A stretch of 64,000 nucleotides of DNA from an uncultured Pseudoflavonifractor sp. Its GTDB lineage: Bacteria; Bacillota; Clostridia; Oscillospirales; Oscillospiraceae. The translations under genes were made by a program, and so were the position numbers. Below, piece by piece: positions 7,296 through 15,715 of the stretch; position 1 is the stretch's first letter; every line of letters begins with the position of its first letter. Under the pieces are notes generated by a model. It saw nothing but the letters and a program-made list of their open reading frames with translations. It made no database searches and was not told the DNA's origin. The stretch covers positions 1 to 64,000 of the forward strand of contig CANSYW010000009.1 in assembly GCA_947651395.1 (NCBI GenBank), read 5' to 3'.

Positions 7296-8774
7296 TTACA
7301 GAATGTAGGTAAACAGCATTCCCATCACGTAGGTGACGACCATGAACACACCGGTGAGCTGAACGCCCTTGGTCCACACAAACTTCTGGGTGATCTCGGG
7401 ACGGCCCAGAATGAACGCCGCGTTGGTGGAGGCCGCCACCGTCCAGAAGGCATAGCCGGAGCACACGTTGGAGATGATCAGGATCACGTCGGGGTTGATC
7501 CCGGTGGTGGCCGCCAGCTCACAGACAAAGGGGGTCACGATGGGGCATACGGCCATGGAGAGCACCAGGCCGTTGGCGACCTGAGTGACCAGGGTGGAGA
7601 ACACGATCACGATGGCCATCAGGACCCAGATGTTGGTGCCGCCGAACACCGGGCTCAGAACCTCCACCAGCCAGGGGCGGATGCCCAGCTCGGCGTCGGA
7701 GGTGATCTTGCCCAGCATGATCAGAGCGCCCACCAGGGCGATCATGGCCCACATGGAGGACTGAGAGAGCAGCTTGCCGATGGGAATATAGCTCTCCTTG
7801 GTGCCCTTGCGGCGGATAACCGAGCAGACGGCGCAGCCCAGCACCCAGATCCAGGAGTTGCCCAGACAGGTCAGGGCGGCGTACGCCGGGGCGGTCTTGG
7901 GATAGAGGGTGGTAAACAGGATATAGGCGATACAGCCCACGATCAGGCCCATGCAGGCCAGCTGATCCCTGTTGAAATGATCCGGCGTATTGCGCATGGT
8001 CTCGATCTCATTGAAGTCCAGGGTCTTCAGCGGCTCCAGATTCACCCTGTATACCGTTTTCATCATCACGGCATAGATGAGCATGTAGACCATGGTCACG
8101 GTGAACATGACCAGCATCCAGGTCCCCTCACCAAAGGTCCGGCCATAGGGCTCCATCGCCGAATTGATCATGGCGATGGTCATGACCTGGGGGGATTTGA
8201 AGGCAAAGAAGAAAATACCGGTGGCAGCGATGTACGCCCCCAGAAGGGAGAATTTGATAAAGGGGTCGTCCTTGTCATACCCGCACACATCCCGGATGGA
8301 TTCGATCAGGCCGAAGAACAGGATGTAGGTCGGGGGACCGCCCACAAATGCCGCCACAACATAGGTGGCCAGAAACAGCATGACCATGGTGGCCACAGGG
8401 CGGCCGCGGCAGAGCTTATTGGTCAACAGCTTTTTGGCAAGCACGTTCATGGCGCCGGATTCCTTCAGGGCCAGACACAGCGCGCCGCAGAAGACCAGCT
8501 GGATGGTGGAGGTGGAGCCCAGCCACTCGCCCAGCAGAGCGTTGGCGGTATAATAGCCATGGAACACCGTGGCCAGAAGGGCCATCAGCGAACCGCCCAG
8601 CATATCGCCGTTAAAACAGGTAATGATGATCAGGCCGATCAGAACACCAAGCATCTTTACACCGGTTTCCGTCACCGTACTGAACGGTGGAACGATGAAC
8701 CCGAACAGGAGCATAAACAATCCGCCGATCAGCATAACCAGAGCATAAGAATTGAATTTTTTCTGCGCTACCAT
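7296..8774 (-). CDS. Anion/carboxylate permease (SLC13/ArsB-NhaD-like superfamily)
   Basis: A 492-residue integral membrane protein with about twelve hydrophobic segments, a repeated inverted architecture and helix-breaking motifs such as GALCLALKESGAMNVLAKK and STLVTQVANGLV, fitting the ion-transporter superfamily that carries di- and tricarboxylates or other anions. The start is ATG 8774 with TAGGAGGGA upstream; the open frame continues 94 codons further upstream without a ribosome-binding site. It is the first gene of the LysR-linked group. The exact substrate class is uncertain. Confidence 0.72.
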   Translation of the reverse strand: MVAQKKFNSYALVMLIGGLFMLLFGFIVPPFSTVTETGVKMLGVLIGLIIITCFNGDMLGGSLMALLATVFHGYYTANALLGEWLGSTSTIQLVFCGALCLALKESGAMNVLAKKLLTNKLCRGRPVATMVMLFLATYVVAAFVGGPPTYILFFGLIESIRDVCGYDKDDPFIKFSLLGAYIAATGIFFFAFKSPQVMTIAMINSAMEPYGRTFGEGTWMLVMFTVTMVYMLIYAVMMKTVYRVNLEPLKTLDFNEIETMRNTPDHFNRDQLACMGLIVGCIAYILFTTLYPKTAPAYAALTCLGNSWIWVLGCAVCSVIRRKGTKESYIPIGKLLSQSSMWAMIALVGALIMLGKITSDAELGIRPWLVEVLSPVFGGTNIWVLMAIVIVFSTLVTQVANGLVLSMAVCPIVTPFVCELAATTGINPDVILIISNVCSGYAFWTVAASTNAAFILGRPEITQKFVWTKGVQLTGVFMVVTYVMGMLFTYIL

Positions 8775-8861
8775 TTCCCGTTCCCTCCTATAATTTTGGA
8801 ATTCTGCCACGTGGCCGCGGCAATGCTCTCTCCGCACTGCCGCTTTCATCCTCAGTTTACC

Positions 8862-8907
8862 ATATTTTCGACAAAATATCCGTTCGGTTTCCGCACAACA
8901 CTGTGCG
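8862..8907. promoter_or_regulatory. Two palindromic operator-like sites upstream of permease
   Basis: Perfect inverted repeats ATATTTT-CGAC-AAAATAT (8862-8879) and CGCACA-ACAC-TGTGCG (8892-8907), the second flanked by TTT/AAA. They lie 90-135 bases before the permease start, the usual place for LysR binding. I found no convincing -35/-10 pair between them and the gene. Confidence 0.45.
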
Positions 8908-8993
8908 AAAATCACAACACCGAGTGTATTAGAGGAAAGGGGCCGGCTCTCATCTCCACCGTCAAAGACAGGTCCAACCCGGCGGCCCGGAGA

Positions 8994-9038
8994 AATGAGC
9001 GAGGAGACCGGCCAAAAAGACCGGTCTCCTCGCTCATT
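8994..9038 (-). terminator. Terminator of the DUF4234-DUF2752 pair
   Basis: Perfect 18-base arms (8994-9011 with 9021-9038) around a 9-base A-rich loop, 25 bases past the DUF2752 stop, followed on the minus strand by TTTCTCC. Confidence 0.7.
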
Positions 9039-9063
9039 CACAACGCAGGATCTCATAACGCCC

Positions 9064-9441
9064 TCAGAGGGGCAGATTGCGCATCACCCCGAAGGCCAGC
9101 AAAAGGCCCACTATGACCAGCCAGGCCCTCCCCTCCCATCGGCGGGAGGGCGTTCCAGCCACATAGCGCACCGCCCGGCAGACCAAAAGCGCCGCTATGG
9201 GAAGGGCCAGCAGACATATGGCGGGATTGGCCGCCCAGGCGCCTGCCCAGTCCCCCCGGAGGAGGGCCATGCACATCCGGGACACGCCGCACCCTGGGCA
9301 CAAAAGGCCGGTGAGCCGATAAAAGAGGCATGGGAGTCCCCTTCCCAGGCGACCCATCGCCCAGGCGTAGGTAAGCCCCAGGGTCAGAAGTCCTCCCAGC
9401 AGGACCAGCAACTTTCCCAGCCGCCTCTCAGAGCCCGCCAT
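9064..9441 (-). CDS. DUF2752 membrane protein
   Basis: A 125-residue protein with three hydrophobic helices and the DUF2752 signature: LLCPGCGVSRMCMALLRGDW at about residues 47-66. The CPGCG-x2-R motif is conserved but the biochemical role of the family is unknown. Its ATG lies 14 bases inside the end of the upstream DUF4234 gene, so the two are translationally coupled. Confidence 0.85.
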   Translation of the reverse strand: MAGSERRLGKLLVLLGGLLTLGLTYAWAMGRLGRGLPCLFYRLTGLLCPGCGVSRMCMALLRGDWAGAWAANPAICLLALPIAALLVCRAVRYVAGTPSRRWEGRAWLVIVGLLLAFGVMRNLPL

Positions 9442-9775
9442 AGCCCTGGAACTTGTTGAGCTCGCTCTGCATCAGGGCAAAGGCCACAATGTCCAGACCG
9501 AAAAGGCTCAGGAGGAGATAGACGATCCCCTGACTGCCGCCGGGGGTACCCCTGGCCTCGTCCAGGGCCTGGCCCATCTTATAATTCCAATAGATCCCGT
9601 AGATCCCGCAGGTGACGATGGTCAGCACGATAACCATGCCTCCGTCCACTCCCATGGGATGGCCGCTGACCTCCTGAACGTCGTTGTGGATACAGTACAT
9701 CCAGTAAAAGGCGTAGATCCCGCAGGTAATGATGGACAGGACGATACACATTCCCACACTTCGATGCTGTTTCAT
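9428..9775 (-). CDS. DUF4234 membrane protein
   Basis: A 115-residue protein with three hydrophobic segments and two copies of the I(I/V)TCGIY-x2-YW motif (about residues 15-26 and 53-63), characteristic of DUF4234. Function unknown; the paired, overlapping DUF2752 gene suggests a two-component membrane assembly. GGGGAG precedes the ATG by seven bases. Confidence 0.85.
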   Translation of the reverse strand: MKQHRSVGMCIVLSIITCGIYAFYWMYCIHNDVQEVSGHPMGVDGGMVIVLTIVTCGIYGIYWNYKMGQALDEARGTPGGSQGIVYLLLSLFGLDIVAFALMQSELNKFQGYGGL

Positions 9776-9831
9776 TGCAATGCTCCCCTTTCGATTTTCT
9801 CTACATTACTTTTATGAGGGACAGGAGGGAC

Positions 9832-11103
9832 TCATCCCTCCTCCCCCTTGATCTTTTCCCAATACTGCCTGGCGGCCTGCTCGTTTTTGTTGTCGCCGAA
9901 GATATAGTATTGACTGCCCAGAAGAACGTCGGGCAGATATTGCTGCCTGACCCAATGGCCGGGGAAGGAATGGGGATAGAGATAGCCCTGATCCCGCTCC
10001 TGGCCCGCCGAGTCGGCGTGGACGTTCTGGAGGTGCCGGGGGTAGTCCCCGGTCTTTCCCGCCTTCACATCCGCCCAGGCCGCCCCGATGGCGGCGACCA
10101 CCGAATTGGACTTGGGGGCGGTGGCCAGCAGGATGGCCGCCTGGGCCAGGGGGAGCTGGGCCTCGGGCAGGCCCAGTTGAAGGGCGCTGTCCACACAGGC
10201 CTTCACAATGGACGCCGCCTGGGGATAGGCCATGCCCACGTCCTCGCTGGCCGAGCAGAGAAGCCGGCGGATGGCGGTGAGCATGTCCCCCGCCTCCAAA
10301 AGCCTTGCCAGGTAGTGAAGGGCGGCGTCCGGGTCGCTGCCCCGGAGGGACTTCATCAGGGCGGAGGCGATGTCGTAGTGGTCGTCCCCCTCCCGGTCAT
10401 AGCGCATGGCCGAGCGCTGGGCCGCCGCCTGGGCGTCGGCCAGGGTCACCGTCAGGGTCTTTCCCTTCCGGGGGGCGGCATTCATCAGCAGCTCCACCGC
10501 GTTCATGGCCTTGCGGCAATCCCCGCCGCAGGCCACCGCCAGGTGCTCCGTCACCCCCTCCTCCACCTTCGCCTTGGCCCCCAGGCGCTCCGCCATCAGC
10601 CGGAAGCCCCGCTCCACGGCGGGCTTCAGATCCCCGGCGGTGAGGGGCTTGAACTCAAAGACGCTGGAGCGTGACAGCACGGCGTTATAGACATAAAAGT
10701 AGGGGTTCTCGGTGGTGGAGGCGATGAGGGTCACGTCTCCCCGCTCAATGACCTCCAGCAGGGACTGCTGCTGCTTTTTATTGAAATACTGGATCTCGTC
10801 CAGATAGAGCAGGATCCCCTCGGGGGCCAGGAGCGTACCCACCTGGGCGATCACGTCCTTCACGTCGGACAGTGAGGCGGTGGTGGCGTTGAGCCGGTGG
10901 AGGGTGCGGTTGGTGCGTCTGGCGATGAGGTTGGCCACCGTGGTCTTTCCCGTGCCCGAAGGGCCGTAGAAGATCAGGTTGGGGATGTCTCCCGTCTCAA
11001 TGATACGCCGAAGGAGCCCACCCTCCCCCAGGATGTGCTTCTGACCCACCACCTCGTCCAGGGTCTCAGGGCGTATCTCGTCCGCCAGGGGCCGGTATGT
11101 CAT
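9832..11103 (-). CDS. rarA: Replication-associated recombination protein RarA (MgsA/Mgs1 family AAA ATPase)
   Basis: A 423-residue clamp-loader-like AAA+ ATPase that acts at stalled replication forks. Walker A GPSGTGKTT is at about residues 47-55, Walker B LLYLDEIQYF at about 98-107 with sensor 1 IASTTENPYF, followed by the C-terminal tetramerisation domain with ASEDVGMAYP. Length is standard. Its ATG overlaps the stop of the upstream HhH gene (ATGA), so glyA, the HhH gene and rarA form an operon. Confidence 0.95.
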   Translation of the reverse strand: MTYRPLADEIRPETLDEVVGQKHILGEGGLLRRIIETGDIPNLIFYGPSGTGKTTVANLIARRTNRTLHRLNATTASLSDVKDVIAQVGTLLAPEGILLYLDEIQYFNKKQQQSLLEVIERGDVTLIASTTENPYFYVYNAVLSRSSVFEFKPLTAGDLKPAVERGFRLMAERLGAKAKVEEGVTEHLAVACGGDCRKAMNAVELLMNAAPRKGKTLTVTLADAQAAAQRSAMRYDREGDDHYDIASALMKSLRGSDPDAALHYLARLLEAGDMLTAIRRLLCSASEDVGMAYPQAASIVKACVDSALQLGLPEAQLPLAQAAILLATAPKSNSVVAAIGAAWADVKAGKTGDYPRHLQNVHADSAGQERDQGYLYPHSFPGHWVRQQYLPDVLLGSQYYIFGDNKNEQAARQYWEKIKGEEG

Positions 11104-11375
11104 GGGGCGCTCCCTCCCTTTTCATCTGTCCAGTTCCACCATTTCTGTTTTTCCGGCGTATCGGCCCGGCCCTCGGCATAGGCCACCGCCAGGCGATAGA
11201 CATAGAGACAGCACCGATCCAGCTTCTCACCGGGAAAGCGAAGCTGATCCAGCCGGTAAAGCTCCTCCGGATCCCTGCCCGCCAGCTCCTCCACGCAGGT
11301 GACCCCCAGGGCCTTCAAATGTCCCGCCATACCCTTTCCCACGCCGGGGATGACCGTCAGTTCGGTTCTCATGGA
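11100..11375 (-). CDS. Helix-hairpin-helix protein (Cdd1/pathogenicity-locus family)
   Basis: A 91-residue protein with a helix-hairpin-helix motif, LTVIPGVGKGMAGHLKALGV (about residues 5-24), then CVEEL-x-GRDPEELY and a Cys-Cys pair (DRCCLYVYR) typical of the Cdd1-like family, presumed to bind nucleic acid. ATG 11375 is preceded by GGGAGG; a GTG 18 bases earlier overlaps the glyA stop and is not preferred. Sits between glyA and rarA. Confidence 0.78.
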   Translation of the reverse strand, partial: SMRTELTVIPGVGKGMAGHLKALGVTCVEELAGRDPEELYRLDQLRFPGEKLDRCCLYVYRLAVAYAEGRADTPEKQKWWNWTDEKGGSAP

Positions 11376-11389
11376 GCCCTCCCGGGCGC

Positions 11390-12634
11390 TCACCCCTCGT
11401 AGAGAGGGTATTTCCCTGTCAGCTCCGCCACCATGGCCCGAGCCTCGTCGGCCTTGGCCTCAAAGTCCTTGGCGGCCAAGGCGATACACCGGGCGACGAC
11501 CTCCATCTCGGGCTCCCTGAACCCCCGACTGGTCACCGCCGGAGTGCCCAGGCGCACGCCGCTGGTGACAAAGGGCTTCTCCGGATCGTCGGGCACGGCG
11601 TTCTTGTTGGCGGTGATGTGCACCTCGTCCAGCCGCCGCTCCAGCTCCTTGCCGGTGAGGCCCATCCGACGCAGATCCAGCAGCATCAGGTGGTTGTCTG
11701 TGCCCCCGGAGACCAGGTCAAAGCCCTCGGAGAGCAAGGCGTTGGCCAGGGCGGAGGCGTTTTTCACGATCTGCTCCTGATAGCTCCCGAACTCCGGCTT
11801 CAGCGCCTCCCCCAGGGCCACCGCCTTGGCGGCGATGACATGCTCCAGCGGGCCGCCCTGACTGCCGGGGAAGATGGCGGAGTCGATCTTTTTGGCATAC
11901 TCCTCCTTGCAGAGGATGAGTCCGCCCCGGGGGCCCCGGAGGGTCTTGTGGGTGGTGGTGGTCACCACGTCGGCGTAAGGCACCGGAGAGGGATGGAGCC
12001 CCGCCGCCACCAGGCCGGCGATGTGAGCCATGTCCACAAAGAGATAGGCTCCCACCTCGTGAGCGATGTCGGCAAAGGTCTTGAAATCGATGATCCGGGG
12101 ATACGCGGAGGCCCCGGCGATGATCATTTTCGGCTTTTCCTTTTTGGCAATTTCCCGCACTTTATCATAGTTGATACGGCCGTCGCTTCCCACGCCGTAG
12201 AAGACCATGCGGTAGTTCTTGCCGGAGAAATTTACGGGGGAGCCGTGGGTCAAATGGCCGCCGTTGGACAGATCCATACCCAGCACTGTGTCGCCGGGGG
12301 CGCACAGCGCGGCGTAGACGGCGTAGTTGGCCTGGGCCCCGGAGTGGGGCTGGACATTGGCGTGGTCGGCTCCGAACAGGGCGCAGGCCCGCTTCCGGGC
12401 CAGCTCCTCGGCCACGTCCACACATTGGCAGCCGCCGTAGTAGCGCTTGCCGGGATAGCCCTCGGCGTACTTGTTGGTGAGCACGCTGCCCTGGGCCAGC
12501 ATCACGGCGGGACTGGTAAAGTTCTCCGAGGCGATGAGCTCGATATTGCGCTGCTGGCGCGCGTATTCAGCCCGAATAGCCTCCCCCACCTCAGGATCCC
12601 GGGCGGCGATATAGTCCATCATTTCCTTGAGCAT
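11390..12634 (-). CDS. glyA: Serine hydroxymethyltransferase
   Basis: A 414-residue PLP enzyme interconverting serine and glycine with tetrahydrofolate. Visible hallmarks are IELIASENF near the N-terminus, [10 protein letters not shown], the PLP-lysine motif [14 protein letters not shown] at about residues 223-236 and [10 protein letters not shown]. The start ATG 12634 has AAGGGAG eight bases upstream and gives the usual family length; a frame beginning at 12670 lacks a ribosome-binding site. First gene of the operon with the HhH protein and rarA. Confidence 0.96.
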   Translation of the reverse strand: MLKEMMDYIAARDPEVGEAIRAEYARQQRNIELIASENFTSPAVMLAQGSVLTNKYAEGYPGKRYYGGCQCVDVAEELARKRACALFGADHANVQPHSGAQANYAVYAALCAPGDTVLGMDLSNGGHLTHGSPVNFSGKNYRMVFYGVGSDGRINYDKVREIAKKEKPKMIIAGASAYPRIIDFKTFADIAHEVGAYLFVDMAHIAGLVAAGLHPSPVPYADVVTTTTHKTLRGPRGGLILCKEEYAKKIDSAIFPGSQGGPLEHVIAAKAVALGEALKPEFGSYQEQIVKNASALANALLSEGFDLVSGGTDNHLMLLDLRRMGLTGKELERRLDEVHITANKNAVPDDPEKPFVTSGVRLGTPAVTSRGFREPEMEVVARCIALAAKDFEAKADEARAMVAELTGKYPLYEG

Positions 12635-12683
12635 ATCCACAACTCCCTTGACGTTAAATTCCTGTCGCATTTTTGCTTTTTCT

Positions 12684-12712
12684 ATGATATGATATTCTCA
12701 CCGATTTTTCAA
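12684..12712 (-). promoter_or_regulatory. Sigma-A type promoter for glyA operon
   Basis: On the minus strand TTGAAA (12712-12707), 17-base spacer, TATCAT (12689-12684), 50 bases ahead of the chosen glyA start. Confidence 0.55.
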
Positions 12713-12726
12713 GGGGAGATTAGGCC

Positions 12727-13365
12727 ATGAGAAAAAAAGAACGCGCCGCGCTGATCGTGGAGTCTCTGAAAAAGGACTATCCCGAAGGCATCTGTTCCCT
12801 CCAGTACCCCAAGCCCTATGAGCTGCTTTTCGCCGTGCGGCTGTCCGCCCAGTGCACCGACGAGCGTGTCAACCAGGTCACCCCCGCCCTCTACGCCCGC
12901 TTCCCCACCCTGGAGGCCTTTGCCCAGGCCGACGTGGCGGAGGTGGAGGAGCTCATCCACTCCTGCGGCTTCTTCCGGGCCAAGGCAAAGGATATCGTGG
13001 GCTCTGCCCAGATGCTCCTGCGGGACTACGGCGGACGCGTCCCCGACACCATGGAGGCGCTTTTGAAGCTCCCCGGGGTGGGCCGGAAGACGGCCAACCT
13101 GATCCTGGGGGATGTGTACAGGACTCCCGGGGTGGTCATTGCCGACACCCACTGTATCCGCATCTCCGGCCGGCTGGGCCTCACCGACGGCACCAAGGAT
13201 CCCGGCAAGGTGGAAGAGCAGCTCCGGAAGATACTGCCGCCTGAGGAGAGCAATGACTTCTGCCACCGGCTGGTGCTCCACGGCCGGGCGGTGTGCACCG
13301 CCCGGGTCCCATACTGCGAGAAGTGCTCCCTGCGCCCCTGGTGCGATACATACAACAGGAAATGA
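12727..13365 (+). CDS. nth: Endonuclease III (DNA glycosylase/AP lyase)
   Basis: A 212-residue base-excision repair enzyme for oxidised pyrimidines. The helix-hairpin-helix LPGVGRKTANLIL (about residues 114-126) carries the catalytic lysine, the catalytic aspartate is in VIADTHCIR, and the C-terminal [4Fe-4S] loop is C-x6-C-x2-C-x5-C. GGGGAG precedes the ATG. Divergent from glyA. Confidence 0.96.
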   Translation: MRKKERAALIVESLKKDYPEGICSLQYPKPYELLFAVRLSAQCTDERVNQVTPALYARFPTLEAFAQADVAEVEELIHSCGFFRAKAKDIVGSAQMLLRDYGGRVPDTMEALLKLPGVGRKTANLILGDVYRTPGVVIADTHCIRISGRLGLTDGTKDPGKVEEQLRKILPPEESNDFCHRLVLHGRAVCTARVPYCEKCSLRPWCDTYNRK

Positions 13366-13367
13366 TC

Positions 13368-13400
13368 CAAGGGGACGGAGGCTTTTCCTCCGTCCCCTTG
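13368..13400 (+). terminator. Terminator of nth
   Basis: Perfect 14-base arms (13368-13381 with 13387-13400) three bases after the nth stop codon; only a weak T-tract follows. Confidence 0.65.
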
Positions 13401-13449
13401 ACTTTCCGTCCGGTTTCTGGTATTTTTAATGTATCGACCACATAATCTG

Positions 13450-13511
13450 CTTATATAAGTCCATAATTGGTTGGACGTTTCTACCGGCTGCCGTGAACTG
13501 CCGACTATAAG
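13450..13511 (+). promoter_or_regulatory. Purine riboswitch aptamer (guanine-type core, variant loops)
   Basis: P1 is CTTATA/TATAAG (13450-13455 with 13506-13511). The J2/3 core GTTTCTACC is at 13477-13485. The specificity base before P1, in CCGACTATAAG, is C at 13505, matching the cytosine that pairs guanine, and U at 13456 and U at 13482 match the other contact positions. P2 is GTCCA/TGGAC, one pair shorter than usual; L2 is one base short of the usual UAAUAUGG and L3 reads CCGTGAA instead of CCGTAAA. The GG and CC for loop-loop pairing remain. It precedes guanine deaminase. Confidence 0.88.
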
Positions 13512-13562
13512 CCGCCCCTTGGGGCATGGCTATTGTCGGAAGTCCACGGCAATTTGATTTTT
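13490..13562 (+). terminator. Riboswitch expression platform: terminator competing with the aptamer
   Basis: The aptamer's own 3' half (13490-13512, from L3 through P3 and P1) can pair with 13529-13550 in 19 pairs broken by three mismatches and a bulge, with a small GCCCC/GGGGC hairpin inside, followed by AATTTGATTTTT. Ligand binding would lock the aptamer and prevent this terminator, making an ON switch. The inference rests on base complementarity only. Confidence 0.65.
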
Positions 13563-13576
13563 ACGGAGGGATCCCC

Positions 13577-14851
13577 TTGAAATCCAACTCTTTCGTCCTC
13601 CGGGGCGACCTGTGCGACAGCCGCTCGCCTCAGAAGTTGCGAACCCTGGAAAAGGGATATCTGGTGTGTATCGACGGCCTGTGCGCGGGAAGGTTCCCCG
13701 TCCTGCCCGAGGCGTATGCCGACCTGCCCCTCATAGACTGTGCCGGCAAGCTGGTCATTCCCGGCCTTACCGACCTCCACGTCCACGCCCCCCAATACCC
13801 CTTCCGGGGCCTGGGGATGGATCTGGAGCTGCTGGACTGGCTTCAGGCGCGTACCTTCCCCGAGGAGGCCAAATACGCCGATCTCACCTACGCCCAAGCC
13901 GCCTACGGCAAATTCGTCCACGACCTGCGCCGGAGCCCCAACACCCGCGCCTGCGTCTTCGCCACCGTCCACCGGGCAGCCACGGCGGCGCTTATGGAGC
14001 TTCTGGAGGACAGCGGCCTGGTGTGCGCCGTGGGTAAGGTAAACATGGATCGGGACTGTCCCGACGCCCTTCGGGAGGAGACCTCCGCCTCCCTGGAGGA
14101 GACCCGGCAGTGGCTGGAGGAGACCGCGGGCCGCTTTGAGCGGGTCACTCCCATCCTCACCCCCCGGTTCGTACCCTCCTGCTCCGACACTCTGATGAAG
14201 GGTCTGGGCGCTCTGGCGGCGGAGCGTGGCCTGCCGGTCCAGTCCCACCTGTCGGAAAACCGGGGCGAGGTGGAGCTGGTCTCCCGGCTCCGGCCAGACG
14301 CCCGGTTCTATGGAGAGGCATATGACCGTGACGACCTCTTCGGCGCCCATGGCAAGGCCATTATGGCCCACTGCGTCCTCTCCGGGGAGGAGGAAACCGC
14401 CCTGATGGGCGTGCGGGGCGTCTTTGTGGCCCATTGTCCCCAATCCAACGCCAATCTGGCCTCCGGCGTCGCCCCGGTGCGGCGGTATCTGGAGCGGGGG
14501 CTCCGGGTGGGACTGGGCAGCGATGTGGCCGGCGGGGTGCACATGTCCATCCTCCGGGCCATGGCGGACGCCATCCAGTGCTCCAAGCTACGCTGGGCCA
14601 TCCAGGATAAGAGTCTGAAACCCCTCACCGTGGCCGAGGCCTTCTGGCTGGGCACCGCCGGAGGCGGAGAATTTTTCGGCCGGGTGGGCCGGTTCGAGCC
14701 GGGCTATGAGCTGGACGCGGTGGTCATCGACGACGCCCCCGGCCTGCCCCCCTCCCCCCTGTCCGTGGCCGAGCGGCTGGAGCGGGCCATCTACCTGGCG
14801 GAGGATCGGGATATCCTCCACAAATTCGTCCGGGGCAGGCAGCTCTTTTAA
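13577..14851 (+). CDS. guaD: Guanine deaminase
   Basis: A 424-residue amidohydrolase that converts guanine to xanthine and ammonia. Zinc-binding and family motifs are DLHVHAPQYPFRGLGMDLE (about residues 67-85), SHLSEN, MAHCVLSGEE and GLGSDVAGG, in the usual order. The start is TTG 13577, seven bases after GGAGGG; an in-frame ATG at 13526 lies inside the riboswitch terminator and has no ribosome-binding site. The upstream purine riboswitch fits induction of a purine-degrading enzyme by its substrate or a relative. 8-oxoguanine or a similar purine as alternative substrate is possible. Confidence 0.9.
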   Translation: MKSNSFVLRGDLCDSRSPQKLRTLEKGYLVCIDGLCAGRFPVLPEAYADLPLIDCAGKLVIPGLTDLHVHAPQYPFRGLGMDLELLDWLQARTFPEEAKYADLTYAQAAYGKFVHDLRRSPNTRACVFATVHRAATAALMELLEDSGLVCAVGKVNMDRDCPDALREETSASLEETRQWLEETAGRFERVTPILTPRFVPSCSDTLMKGLGALAAERGLPVQSHLSENRGEVELVSRLRPDARFYGEAYDRDDLFGAHGKAIMAHCVLSGEEETALMGVRGVFVAHCPQSNANLASGVAPVRRYLERGLRVGLGSDVAGGVHMSILRAMADAIQCSKLRWAIQDKSLKPLTVAEAFWLGTAGGGEFFGRVGRFEPGYELDAVVIDDAPGLPPSPLSVAERLERAIYLAEDRDILHKFVRGRQLF

Positions 14852-14890
14852 AAAAGCGGTTCCCGACCTTTCGGTCGGGAACCGCTTTTT
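14852..14890. terminator. Bidirectional terminator between guaD and HAD gene
   Basis: AAAAGCGGTTCCCGACC-TTTC-GGTCGGGAACCGCTTTTT is a near-perfect hairpin with A-tract and T-tract on opposite sides, serving the convergent genes; it overlaps the last codon of the HAD gene. Confidence 0.9.
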
Positions 14891-15710
14891 ATGCTTCCAA
14901 TACGTACTTTTCCACCATCCGACCCACCCCGGCATCCACGTTGGCGGGGGCCAGATACCGGGCGGCGGCCTTGGCCTCATCGGTTCCGTTCTCCATAGCA
15001 AAGGACCAGCCCGCCCAGGAGAGCATCTCCAGATCGTTGCCCGCGTCCCCGAAGGCCATGACCTCCCCGGGGCCAAGGTCCCGTTTGGCGCACAGCGCCT
15101 GAAGGGCCGCCCCCTTGCTCACTCCGCCGGCGGCAAACTCCATGTTGAGTTCAAAGGAGGTGACGATCTCCACCGGGCCAAGGGCCCTGACGCCGGCCTC
15201 GACCTCCTCCCGCTGTTCCACCGGGACCCAGAAACAGTTGAACTTCTCCACATCCCGGCCCGCCAGGGCTTCCGGAAGGTCTTCGGCAAAGACGGTCCTG
15301 GTCTCAAAAAAGTCGGAGTACTCCACCATGTTGTGCTCCCGCACCAGAGCCCTGTCCCGGGCACGGACATAGTTCTGGCCGTCGCAGTAGACCTCAAAGG
15401 GGATCCCCTGCGCATGAAGGAGCTCAATGATCGCCACCGCCTGAGCGTTGGCCATGGCACGGGAATAGACCGTCCTGCCGGTGGCCACGTCCCGGACGGC
15501 GGCGCCGTTTGCCACCAGGGCGTAATCCAGCCTTCCCAGCTGGTCGTAAGCGTCCGTGAGCAGGCTCCAGGTCCGGCCGCTGGCCAGGGCCAGCTTCACC
15601 CCCCGATCCGAGGCGGCACGGAGGGCGGCGATATTCCGGGGCGGAATAAGGACATGGTCGCCCCCCAGAAGGGTGCCGTCCATATCCATAGCGATGAGTT
15701 TGATGGACAA
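14889..15710 (-). CDS. Cof-type HAD-superfamily phosphatase
   Basis: A 273-residue haloacid-dehalogenase phosphatase with the nucleophile motif MDMDGTLL (about residues 8-15), motif II ASGRT and the C-terminal GDAGNDLEML, plus a type IIB cap insertion. Members hydrolyse sugar phosphates or FMN/PLP. I prefer the TTG at 15710, five bases after the transketolase stop with AAAGGGG upstream; longer frames overlap the transketolase gene. Last gene of a minus-strand carbohydrate operon; substrate unknown. Confidence 0.82.
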   Translation of the reverse strand: MSIKLIAMDMDGTLLGGDHVLIPPRNIAALRAASDRGVKLALASGRTWSLLTDAYDQLGRLDYALVANGAAVRDVATGRTVYSRAMANAQAVAIIELLHAQGIPFEVYCDGQNYVRARDRALVREHNMVEYSDFFETRTVFAEDLPEALAGRDVEKFNCFWVPVEQREEVEAGVRALGPVEIVTSFELNMEFAAGGVSKGAALQALCAKRDLGPGEVMAFGDAGNDLEMLSWAGWSFAMENGTDEAKAAARYLAPANVDAGVGRMVEKYVLEA

Positions 15711-15715
15711 GTCAA

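Noticed and set aside
5467-7308. 613-codon frame opposite the FAD oxidoreductase
   Set aside because: Antisense shadow without SD or recognisable domains; similar long antisense frames at 23781-25586, 28024-29778, 32521-34314 and 40012-42264 were dropped for the same reason.
12635-12670. Upstream ATG (12670) for glyA
   Set aside because: No SD, and the resulting 12 extra residues are absent from the family; ATG 12634 has AAGGGAG.
13526-13576. Upstream in-frame ATG for guanine deaminase
   Set aside because: It lies in the 3' arm of the riboswitch terminator and lacks an SD, while TTG 13577 follows GGAGGG at ideal distance.
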